25,182 bases of DNA from JAAFHB01 sp037133495 (GTDB taxonomy: Bacteria > Bacteroidota > Bacteroidia > Bacteroidales > Prolixibacteraceae). Where the stretch lies: positions 1 to 25,182 of the forward strand of contig JBAXOA010000062.1 of assembly GCA_037133495.1 (NCBI GenBank), read 5' to 3'. The number at the start of each line of letters is the position of its first letter. Positions within the stretch are counted from its first letter, which is position 1. Positions 15,524-21,605 of this stretch are shown in pieces. The translations under genes were made by a program, and so were the position numbers. The notes beneath the pieces were generated by a model, which was not told the origin of the DNA, did not search any database, and was given only the letters and a program-made list of their open reading frames with translations.

Positions 15524-15892
15524 ATGGCTAAGCCAATCATCAGTGAAGTTAAAGCATTAAACACTTTTGCTCAGGATACAAAAATCATTGGAAACATTGA
15601 GTCTAATGGGGATATTCGTATTGACGGAGCATTAGAAGGTAATCTTAATTGTAAAGGCAGGGTTGTAGTTGGACCTGAAGCTCGTATTAAAGGAACTATT
15701 TATGCCGGGAATGCCGAAATTCTGGGCTATGTCGAAGGAGAAATTACTGTGATCGATCTTCTGTCTTTAAAAAGTTCGGCTGTCATTAACGGTGATTTGA
15801 CTATGGGCAAATTTTCAGTGGAACCAGGTGCTTCTTTTACAGGTAATTGCAAAATGAACGGAAGCAAGAACATTCTTACTGATTTAGAATAA
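15524..15892 (+). CDS. Bactofilin (polymer-forming cytoskeletal protein)
   Basis: Bactofilins self-assemble into filaments at the inner face of the membrane and help shape the cell or position wall enzymes. From the ATG at 15524 the protein has 122 residues. It carries the repetitive right-handed beta-helix pattern: KIIGNIESNGDIRIDG, LEGNLNCKGRVVVGP, RIKGTIYAGNAEILG, VEGEITVIDLLSLKSSAVINGDL. ATGs at 15464 and 15515 are in frame, but the longer N-terminus is unlike the family and the first lies near the preceding terminator; the MAKP start fits best. No M23 peptidase, a frequent partner, is adjacent. It is bounded by terminators on both sides, so it is probably monocistronic. Confidence 0.92.
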   Translation: MAKPIISEVKALNTFAQDTKIIGNIESNGDIRIDGALEGNLNCKGRVVVGPEARIKGTIYAGNAEILGYVEGEITVIDLLSLKSSAVINGDLTMGKFSVEPGASFTGNCKMNGSKNILTDLE

Positions 15893-15938
15893 TTTATCTT
15901 TAAAGGCGAATTATTCGGCTTATACTCCGATATTCATA

Positions 15939-15977
15939 AAAAGAGCTGCAGGGATATGTTTTCCCTGCAGCTCTTTT
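15939..15977. terminator. Long perfect hairpin terminator after the bactofilin gene
   Basis: Bases 15939-15954 pair perfectly with 15962-15977 (16 bp, 7-nt loop), with A residues on one flank and T residues on the other, so it could work in both directions. A smaller hairpin with one G-G mismatch lies just before it (15903-15921). This also excludes an upstream start at 15956 for the next gene. Confidence 0.88.
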
Positions 15978-15979
15978 CG

Positions 15980-16011
15980 TTGAAAAATATCCCTTTAAAT
16001 TCTTATATTCG
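15980..16011 (+). promoter_or_regulatory. Candidate promoter of the polyprenyl synthase gene
   Basis: TTG at 15980-15982 and TATATTCG at 16004-16011 are 21 nt apart. The second box has one mismatch to TAnnTTTG. Transcription would start at or near the ATG at 16016, so the mRNA could be leaderless. The region between the terminator and the gene is only 38 bp, so a promoter must be close by. Confidence 0.4.
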
Positions 16012-16015
16012 TAAA

Positions 16016-16999
16016 ATGAATAGTTTAGATAGTTTAGTCAGTTATTTTGAAGCTGCTTTTCGGGAAGAAATTAAAAAGATCGGACAAACAACTCCCCATA
16101 AATTGTATGATCCGATAGCTTATGCGCTAAAGATTGGAGGGAAACGACTTCGGCCTGCTTTAATGTTGTATGCTGGTTCGATGTTCTCAAAAACGGTGGA
16201 TCATATATTGCCTGCTGCAATGGCAATAGAAATATTCCACAACTTCACTCTACTCCACGATGATATCATGGACAAAGCTGACTTGAGGCGAAATCTTCCT
16301 ACTGTTCATAAGGAATACAACGAGAATGTTGCTATTCTTAGTGGAGATGCAATGTCAATTCTGGCTTTTAAATATTTTGCGAAAGGGTGTAACGGCCGGT
16401 TGCAGGAGCTTCTTCCCCTGTTTTCATCAACTGCTATCGAAGTATGTGAAGGACAGCAGCTTGACATGGATTTCGAAACACGGAATAATGTAACCGTCGA
16501 CGAATACCTCGAAATGATCAGGCTGAAAACTGCGGTTCTCATTGCAGGCAGTCTAAAAATCGGTGCATTGCTTGCCAATGCACAACAAGCCGATGCAGAT
16601 CTGCTGTATGAATATGGAATTAACGTTGGCCTTGCTTTTCAGCTGCAGGACGATTGGCTTGATGTATATGGTGATCCGGAGGTGTTCGGGAAGAAAAAAG
16701 GAGGGGACATCTGCTCAAATAAAAAAACCTTTCTGTTGCTTAAGGCATTAGAGTTGGGTGAGGTCCAACCGCTGATCGAATTGAATCGTTGGTTGGCGCA
16801 GCCTGATTTTGATCCTGAACAGAAAATTATTGCTATCACCGCCATCTACAATAAAGCAGGAGTAAGTGAATCGACACAGGATTTAATGCGGAGTTATCTG
16901 GATAAAGCGTTGAAGGCGCTCGAACAAATCGGCGTCCCATCCGATCAGAAAAATACCCTCATTGCATTTGCTCAGGAAGCTACGAAAAGGATCAAATAA
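16016..16999 (+). CDS. Polyprenyl diphosphate synthase (farnesyl/geranylgeranyl type)
   Basis: The enzyme elongates allylic diphosphates with isopentenyl diphosphate. The ATG at 16016 gives 327 residues; an in-frame ATG at 15956 lies inside the preceding terminator. The first aspartate-rich motif DDIMD is at 82-86 and the second DDWLD at 212-216. GGKRLRPAL (41-49) and the FQLQDDW context are the other substrate sites. The aromatic Phe 77, five residues before the first motif, usually limits chain length, so a short product (C15-C20) is more likely than a long quinone side chain; this is an inference. Its precursors come from the MEP pathway begun by Dxs. Confidence 0.93.
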   Translation: MNSLDSLVSYFEAAFREEIKKIGQTTPHKLYDPIAYALKIGGKRLRPALMLYAGSMFSKTVDHILPAAMAIEIFHNFTLLHDDIMDKADLRRNLPTVHKEYNENVAILSGDAMSILAFKYFAKGCNGRLQELLPLFSSTAIEVCEGQQLDMDFETRNNVTVDEYLEMIRLKTAVLIAGSLKIGALLANAQQADADLLYEYGINVGLAFQLQDDWLDVYGDPEVFGKKKGGDICSNKKTFLLLKALELGEVQPLIELNRWLAQPDFDPEQKIIAITAIYNKAGVSESTQDLMRSYLDKALKALEQIGVPSDQKNTLIAFAQEATKRIK

Positions 17000-17002
17000 A
17001 GC

Positions 17003-17010
17003 TATCTTTG
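17003..17010 (+). promoter_or_regulatory. -7 box giving a long metF leader
   Basis: TATCTTTG fits TAnnTTTG exactly. It would start transcription near 17017 and leave a leader of about 127 nt before metF. No TTG is found 19-21 nt upstream. Confidence 0.45.
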
Positions 17011-17071
17011 TAACCATTATAAATAAGCTTTGCAATTATTGATCAATTATAGAAATGAAACACCCATGAAT

Positions 17072-17105
17072 CTGTGCTTCGCAAACACGAATGAAGATAA
17101 CACAG
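17072..17105 (+). promoter_or_regulatory. Possible structured leader of metF
   Basis: CTGTG (17072-17076) can pair with CACAG (17101-17105), and the following CTTC with GAAG, leaving a 12-nt loop and an ATAA bulge. An alternative outer pairing of AACACC (17059-17064) with GGTGTT (17105-17110) competes for G17105. Two mutually exclusive folds in a long leader resemble attenuators or riboswitches, but I could not match it to a known class. Confidence 0.25.
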
Positions 17106-17143
17106 GTGTTCCATCAGGCAATTAAAAAACAAATTATCTTCTG

Positions 17144-18097
17144 ATGAAAGTTATTGAACTTATTCAACAATCAAAAAAGACGCTCTTTTCCTTTGAATTG
17201 TTACCTCCGTTGAAGGGTCAAAAGGCAGACAAATTGTACCGTACCATTGATGAGTTAATTGAATATAATCCTCAGTATATCAATATTACAACCCATCGGG
17301 ATGAAGTCGAATTCCGGGAATTGCAAGGGGGACTGATGGAGAAACGGATAGTTCGTAAAAGACCCGGTACAGTTGCCATTGCAGCTGCGATCCAGCACAC
17401 TTATAATATCCCTGTTGTTCCGCACATTGTCTGTGGCGGATTTACCCGGGAGGAGACCGAGAATATGCTTTTGGATCTTCATTTTCTAGGAATCAATAAT
17501 GTGCTTGCGCTCCGCGGAGACGGACTTAAATCGGAAAGTATTTTCACCCCTGAAAGGGAAGGTCATTCGCATGCCGTTGAACTGGTTACCCAAATGATGA
17601 ACCTAAAAAAAGGGAAATACCTGGATCCGGAAATTAAAAATACCGCAGAACTCGACTTCTGCATTGGTGTGGCCGGTTATCCGGAGAAGCATTTTGAGGC
17701 ATCAAATCTGGATATCGATCTGGCTAATTTGAAAGAAAAAGTTGATGCAGGAGCCGATTATATTGTTACTCAGCTATTTTTTGATAATCAGAAATACTAT
17801 GATTTCGTCAGTCGTTGCCGGGCGATTGGCATTACAATTCCAATTATTCCGGGAATCAAACCTTTGGCAATGATCAATCAGGTTACAGTACTGCCCAAAC
17901 TTTTCAGTATTGATATTCCTGAAGAATTTGCCCGTGAAGTAAGGAAATGCAAGACAAACGATGAGGCAAAAGCTGTGGGTACGGAGTGGGCAATTTCTCA
18001 GGCACGTGATTTGATCGCGCACAAAGTCCCTTGTCTGCATATTTATACCTACGGAATCTCAGACAACACACGACAAATTGCCAAGGCAGTAATTTAA
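17144..18097 (+). CDS. metF: Methylenetetrahydrofolate reductase (NAD(P)H)
   Basis: This cytoplasmic FAD enzyme reduces 5,10-methylene-THF to 5-methyl-THF for methionine synthesis. Its 317 residues match the usual bacterial length. The TIM barrel opens with LFSFELLPPLKG, where Glu 18 corresponds to the catalytic Glu of FEFFPP in E. coli MetF. NITTHRDE (48-54) carries the folate-side residues and NNVLALRGD (118-126) the flavin loop. IPIIPGIKPL and a C-terminal HIYTYGISDNT helix complete the pattern. No methionine synthase gene is next to it. It precedes the DUF2027-Smr gene by 19 nt, so the two share a transcript although their functions seem unrelated. Confidence 0.97.
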   Translation: MKVIELIQQSKKTLFSFELLPPLKGQKADKLYRTIDELIEYNPQYINITTHRDEVEFRELQGGLMEKRIVRKRPGTVAIAAAIQHTYNIPVVPHIVCGGFTREETENMLLDLHFLGINNVLALRGDGLKSESIFTPEREGHSHAVELVTQMMNLKKGKYLDPEIKNTAELDFCIGVAGYPEKHFEASNLDIDLANLKEKVDAGADYIVTQLFFDNQKYYDFVSRCRAIGITIPIIPGIKPLAMINQVTVLPKLFSIDIPEEFAREVRKCKTNDEAKAVGTEWAISQARDLIAHKVPCLHIYTYGISDNTRQIAKAVI

Positions 18098-18116
18098 ATG
18101 CAAATAAAAATTAATC

Positions 18117-19175
18117 ATGGTATTAAAAATAGGTGATAAAGTGAGATTTCTTAATGAAGTTGGCGGTGGCCGCATTACTTCTGTTCTCAGCAAGGATATG
18201 GTAAATGTAGAAACTGACGATGGTTTTGAGGTTCCGACTTTGGTCAACAACCTGATTGTAGTCAATTCACCCGATGTTTATGAAAGCGGCAGATCCCGTA
18301 ATACCGTTGCTTTGCCGAAACCATCTGTATTACCTGAAAAAAAACTTCCAAAGCCTGAAGCACCTTGGTTTTCAGATAAAAATCAGGTGGCAGGAAAGGA
18401 TGAACCTCAGTTTCTTTTTGCATTTGTTCCGGAAGTTCCGTCAAATCCGCCTACTGGCAATATCTCCATGTATCTGATAAACTGGTGTAATGAAACATTG
18501 CTTTTCAGATTTGCTCAAAAGACAAAATACAATTATGAGACTGTTGCAGCAGGATCATTAAGCCCTAATTCAAAAATCTATCTTGGTTTAATCAAACCTG
18601 AGATGCTTGCTGATTTACCGGTTTTCTGCTTTCAATTACTTAATTTCAGGAAGCGGACAAAAGATCTGGGATCCTTTATTGAAAAAGAAATTACACTCTC
18701 GGCGGTTAAATTTTACAAACAAAACAGTTTCGTTACAACAAGACTATTTAAAGAGCCTGTGATGTTGATTCAATTGCATCAGGATCAGCTTAAAGCAGAA
18801 ATTGAAAAGCTGGCAGAAAGGGATTTTCAACATGCTGTGGCTCAGAAAGAACCAAAGAAGACAGATCCGCCCATGTCACTTCCCAATCCTGATTTGATTG
18901 AAATCGATCTTCATATTCACGAACTGCTAGATAATTACAGCAGCCTTACAAATACCGAGATGGTAAAGGTCCAATTGGATAAATTCCATGAGGAGATGAC
19001 TAAGGCAATTAAGTCGGAGGTTAAAAAAATTGTCTTTATTCATGGCGTCGGTAATGGAACGCTCAAAACTGAATTGCGCCGCGAATTACAGCGAAAATAT
19101 GGTAAGTACAGTTTTCAGGATGCTTCATTCCGCGAATATGGCTATGGTGCCACGATGGTGATAATTAGAAAATAG
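18117..19175 (+). CDS. DUF2027-Smr protein (MutS2-like C-terminal endonuclease domain without MutS)
   Basis: The protein has 352 residues in three parts. Residues 1-50 form the small SH3-like DUF2027 module (KIGDKVRFLNEVGGGRI). A middle domain (about 95-225) is beta-rich and specific to Bacteroidota; a charged linker follows. The Smr domain (about 261-352) has IDLHIHEL (263-270), keeping the D-L-H core, and HGVGNG (309-314) followed by TLKTELRREL. Smr domains in MutS2 are nicking nucleases or ribosome-associated factors, and DUF2027-Smr proteins have no firmly assigned role. The MutS ATPase is absent. It follows metF by 19 nt, and the stop codon touches the first repeat cluster. Confidence 0.88.
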   Translation: MVLKIGDKVRFLNEVGGGRITSVLSKDMVNVETDDGFEVPTLVNNLIVVNSPDVYESGRSRNTVALPKPSVLPEKKLPKPEAPWFSDKNQVAGKDEPQFLFAFVPEVPSNPPTGNISMYLINWCNETLLFRFAQKTKYNYETVAAGSLSPNSKIYLGLIKPEMLADLPVFCFQLLNFRKRTKDLGSFIEKEITLSAVKFYKQNSFVTTRLFKEPVMLIQLHQDQLKAEIEKLAERDFQHAVAQKEPKKTDPPMSLPNPDLIEIDLHIHELLDNYSSLTNTEMVKVQLDKFHEEMTKAIKSEVKKIVFIHGVGNGTLKTELRRELQRKYGKYSFQDASFREYGYGATMVIIRK

Positions 19176-19257
19176 AATTAGGCTATTAGGCTGTAGGCTC
19201 TTAGGCTGTAGGCTATTGGGCTTTTAGGAAATTAGCACATTACTAGGCTATTAGGCT
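19176..19257. repeat. Degenerate short-repeat cluster 1 (TTAGGCT / GTAGGCT modules)
   Basis: Directly after the Smr stop codon there are seven AGGCT-ending modules preceded by ATT, CTT, GT or similar, plus one TTGGGCT variant and an AATTAGCACATTAC module. The modules are not evenly spaced. The same modules recur at 19821-20070. Confidence 0.85.
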
Positions 19258-19262
19258 CTCAT

Positions 19263-19309
19263 ACCCCTCGTTTGCAACGAGGGGTTAACTGTCTTGAGTT
19301 TGAAACTCA
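19263..19309. repeat. Pair of REP-like hairpins with related cores
   Basis: Hairpin 1 has a perfect 10-bp stem (19263-19272 with 19276-19285) and loop TGC. Hairpin 2 has a 6-bp stem (19295-19300 with 19304-19309) and loop TGA. Both share the core GTT-TGN-AAC. A third, imperfect hairpin lies at 19312-19344 with a GTT-ACA-AAC core. Paired short hairpins of this kind resemble REP/BIME sequences used by REP-associated tyrosine transposases; no such gene is in the window. There is no T run, so it is not a standard terminator, though it could protect the Smr mRNA end. Confidence 0.6.
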
Positions 19310-19423
19310 TGAATCTAATTGTTGTTACAAACGACCAATAGATTGTTATTTAGAAATGGTCTAAACTAACTGGGCGACTTAATATAAACATCAAAATGAC
19401 TGAATTTACTTAATTTTCAGAAG

Positions 19424-19431
19424 TAGCTTTG
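19424..19431 (+). promoter_or_regulatory. -7-like box upstream of the interrupted secreted-protein gene
   Basis: TAGCTTTG fits TAnnTTTG and lies 33 bp before the ATG at 19465, giving a leader near 27 nt. No -33 TTG is seen at the preferred distance. Confidence 0.35.
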
Positions 19432-19464
19432 AGAGAATTGCCATACAATTAAATAAAGAACTTC

Positions 19465-19797
19465 ATGAAAGAAAATATTGTTATCCTACTGATGTTTTTG
19501 TGTATTGGTGCATTTTCTCAAACACCTCAATATTTAGTGAAATTTAAGGCTACTGATAAAGCCAATGTTGAGATGGGTGTTTATTGGGATTTTAAATATG
19601 CTGAACAAAAGGCAAAAGATAAGCTTGGAGTAAATTAAGAGGTTTATATATTAAAATTTATCTACCAAGGATTTGATGCTTATATTATTATTGAAATAAA
19701 AAATTCCCCTAACTATAGTATAAAGACGCTGAAAATACCATATTACGATAAATTTGGTGAAGTTAAGAGTTATCGGTATTTCCAAGAATTCAAGTGA
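19465..19797 (+). pseudogene. Small secreted-protein gene interrupted by one in-frame TAA
   Basis: An ATG at 19465 opens 57 codons with a clear signal peptide (MKENIVILLMFLCIGAFSQ, cut probably after the serine). A TAA at 19636-19638 then stops it. The same frame stays open for 52 more codons to a TGA at 19795-19797, reading like protein (EVYILKFIYQGFDAYIII, then KIPYYDKFGEVKSY). The simplest view is a 110-codon gene with a single nonsense mutation. The 57-residue product could still be made and secreted. A -7-like box lies upstream. I do not recognise the family. It sits between two repeat clusters, where recombination and decay are common. A sequencing error is the main alternative. Confidence 0.6.
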
Positions 19798-19820
19798 TTG
19801 ATGTCATCAATTCTAATTCT

Positions 19821-20070
19821 TCATTACCGCATTAGCACATTACCTCATTAGCATATTAGGCTGTAGGCTATTAGGCTTTTAGGAAATTAGCACATTAACG
19901 ATTTAGGCTCTTAGGCTGTAGGTTCTTAGGCTTTTAGCACATTACCGAATTAGGCTATTAGGCTGTAGGCTATTAGGCTTTTAGGAAATTAGCATATTAC
20001 CCCATTGGCATATTAGCACATTACCGAATTAGGCTATTAGGCTGTAGGCTCTTAGGCTTTTAGTACATTA
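19821..20070. repeat. Degenerate short-repeat cluster 2 (TTAGGCT / GTAGGCT / AGCACATTAC modules)
   Basis: About a dozen AGGCT modules in the order ATTAGGCT, GTAGGCT, ATTAGGCT or CTTAGGCT, then TTTTAGGAAATTAG, alternate with CACATTACC, CATATTAC and CGAATTAGG pieces. Three larger units of roughly 50-60 bp can be traced, none identical. It ends 8 bp before the stop codon of the convergent SUI1-family gene. Confidence 0.85.
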
Positions 20071-20077
20071 TCTTGCT

Positions 20078-20431
20078 TCATCCTCCGGCTTTTTTTGCTT
20101 TATATCCTTCGGAAAGAAGTATCTCTATAACCCGGTCACGGAAATCACCTTGTATCATAATTTCGCCTTCTTTTACCGTTCCTCCAACACCACACTTCGA
20201 TTTTAACTTTTTACCTAACTCTTTAAGATCATCTTCCAATCCGGTAAAACCGGAGATTAAAGTCACTTTTTTACCTGCACGTTGTTTTTTGTCAAGCATT
20301 ACCTTCAGATTTTGCTCTCCTGGTTTAAGCGTTTCCTGATTTTGATTTTCCGAATTATAACTGTATTCGAAGTTGTCAGCCGTAGAATAAACAACCCCGT
20401 CGCGGGATTTTCTGCTTTGCTGGTTAGACAT
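20078..20431 (-). CDS. yciH: SUI1/YciH-family translation initiation factor
   Basis: This 117-residue protein is homologous to eukaryotic eIF1. The first 45 residues are polar and probably disordered (MSNQQSRKSRDGVVYST). The SUI1 fold follows, with KKQRAGKKVTLISGFTG, then LGKKLKSKCGVGGTVKEG, and IMIQGDFRDRVIEIL with a lysine-rich end (YKAKKAGG). In E. coli, YciH can discriminate against non-canonical initiation in vitro; its role in cells is not settled. It is monocistronic and converges on the repeat cluster, so its transcript has no clear terminator apart from the repeats. Confidence 0.93.
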   Translation of the reverse strand: MSNQQSRKSRDGVVYSTADNFEYSYNSENQNQETLKPGEQNLKVMLDKKQRAGKKVTLISGFTGLEDDLKELGKKLKSKCGVGGTVKEGEIMIQGDFRDRVIEILLSEGYKAKKAGG

Positions 20432-20492
20432 ATAAATTTATTATGTAATTAATAATTAGGATAATACCTGCAGTAATAATTATAAATGGAGA

Positions 20493-20500
20493 CAAAAGTA
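20493..20500 (-). promoter_or_regulatory. -7 box of yciH
   Basis: TACTTTTG reads 20500 to 20493 on the minus strand, fits TAnnTTTG, and would leave a leader of about 56 nt before the ATG at 20431. Confidence 0.4.
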
Positions 20501-20527
20501 AATGATAATTTTCAAATTTAAGAATTT

Positions 20528-20544
20528 AAAAATAGCTATTTTTG
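20528..20544 (+). promoter_or_regulatory. 16-bp palindrome overlapping a -7 box upstream of the Nfn-like operon
   Basis: AAAAATAGCTATTTTT (20528-20543) is a perfect palindrome. Its right half with the next base makes TATTTTTG (20537-20544), an exact TAnnTTTG match. A repressor bound here would block that promoter. A leader of about 220 nt would follow. AT-richness raises the chance of coincidence. Confidence 0.4.
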
Positions 20545-20648
20545 ATGAAATTCAACTAAAGAACAAGATTGAGCAGTCGGTAAATTATAATCAATCTAAT
20601 TTAGCATATGATTTTCCTTCATTCCATTAATTTTTGCAAATTTGCGGC

Positions 20649-20690
20649 ACTGAAAATCGCAGGTCATTGTTGTTGATAACGAATTTCAGT
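20649..20690 (+). promoter_or_regulatory. Hairpin in the leader of the Nfn-like operon
   Basis: ACTGAAAATCG (20649-20659) pairs with CGAATTTCAGT (20680-20690) with one mismatch across 11 positions and a 20-nt loop. There is no T run after it. It resembles no riboswitch class I can name. Confidence 0.35.
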
Positions 20691-20769
20691 CAGAAGATGA
20701 AGGTAAATTATTTCATTTGCTTTCTCTTCCTGGTATGCATTGATTTTCAATAAAATAATTCTGAAGTTC

Positions 20770-21594
20770 ATGAATAAGATCATCGATAAAGTTTATTTTT
20801 CGGATAAAGTAGTTAAGCTTGTTGTTGAAAACCCATTAATAGCGAAATCCAGAAAGCCTGGTAATTTCGTCATGTTGCGCGTTGGCGACGATGGCGAGCG
20901 ATTTCCCCTCACCATTGCAGGTGCCGATCCTGTGAAAGGAACGATTACGCTGGTAGTTCAGATTATGGGAGTAAGTTCATCAAAACTTGTCGCTCTTGAA
21001 ATAGGTGATTCCATCACCGATCTTGTAGGCCCGCTTGGAAAACCTACGCATATCGTTAATATTGGAACTGTTTTAGCGGCTGGCGGGGGCGTAGGCGTTG
21101 CTCCGTTGCTTCCCATTGTTGAGGCGTTTAAAAAAGCAGGCAACCGTGTTGTAACAGTCATAGCCGCTCGAAATAAGGATTTGATTATTCTCGAAGATGA
21201 AATTCGTAAATGGTCAGACGAAGTTATCGTGATGACAGATGACGGGTCGCATGGAAGGCAAGGACTGATAACTGCCGGAATGGAAGAGATCATTCAGCGT
21301 GAGAAAATCGATGAATGTATTGTCATCGGCCCTGCCATAATGATGAAATTCGCATCACTGCTTACCAAAAAGTATAATATTCCTACACAGGCAAGCTTAA
21401 ACTCGATCATGGTTGACGGAACCGGAATGTGTGGTGCCTGCCGGGTAACTGTTGATGGAAAGACAAAGTTTACCTGTGTGGACGGACCTGAATTCGATGC
21501 CCATCAGGTTGATTTTGATGAGATGTTGATGAGACTGGGGGGCTACTCTCAGGAGGAGAAAAAGGCAACCGAAATTTATTCACAAAAGCTTTAA
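20770..21594 (+). CDS. NfnA/SudB/PyrK-like FAD and [2Fe-2S] electron-transfer subunit
   Basis: I choose the ATG at 20770 (274 residues); the frame extends to a TTG at 20740, but homologues begin MNKI. The fold is ferredoxin-NADP reductase-like: an FAD barrel with RFPLTIAGAD (44-53), an NAD-binding half starting AAGGGVGVAPLLP (103-115), and a C-terminal iron-sulfur segment. Asp 216, Cys 221, Cys 224 and Cys 236 (VDGTGMCGAC and CVDGPEFD) match the one-Asp, three-Cys [2Fe-2S] site known in NfnA. Followed 11 nt later by the NfnB/GltD-like gene, the pair probably forms an Nfn-type complex that exchanges electrons among NADH, NADPH and ferredoxin. Annotators may call it sulfide dehydrogenase beta subunit; that activity is not evident. 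Confidence 0.9.
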   Translation: MNKIIDKVYFSDKVVKLVVENPLIAKSRKPGNFVMLRVGDDGERFPLTIAGADPVKGTITLVVQIMGVSSSKLVALEIGDSITDLVGPLGKPTHIVNIGTVLAAGGGVGVAPLLPIVEAFKKAGNRVVTVIAARNKDLIILEDEIRKWSDEVIVMTDDGSHGRQGLITAGMEEIIQREKIDECIVIGPAIMMKFASLLTKKYNIPTQASLNSIMVDGTGMCGACRVTVDGKTKFTCVDGPEFDAHQVDFDEMLMRLGGYSQEEKKATEIYSQKL

Positions 21595-21605
21595 CTTTAA
21601 GGGAA

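Larger units (their letters stand above)
20432..20769. other. Divergent intergenic region with promoters, palindrome, hairpin and small upstream ORF
   Basis: No full gene is seen. It carries the yciH -7 box (20493-20500, minus), a 16-bp palindrome (20528-20543) overlapping a plus-strand -7 box (20537-20544), and a near-match -7 (AATTTTTG, 20629-20636). A hairpin with an 11-position stem lies at 20649-20690, and an 18-codon ORF at 20697-20753. Together they suggest a long, possibly regulated leader for the Nfn-like operon. Confidence 0.55.

Noticed and set aside
15956..16015. 20-residue N-terminal extension of the prenyl synthase
   Set aside because: Its ATG lies in the loop of the preceding 16-bp hairpin terminator and the extension is unlike the family.
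17017..17143. SAM or THF riboswitch before metF
   Set aside because: I could not align the leader to the conserved cores of these classes; only a generic pair of competing stems is supported.
19263..19285. Rho-independent terminator for the Smr gene
   Set aside because: The 10-bp hairpin is strong but no T run follows; a REP-like element fits better.
19821..20070. CRISPR array
   Set aside because: The repeats are short, imperfect and irregularly spaced, with no unique spacers of constant length and no cas genes.
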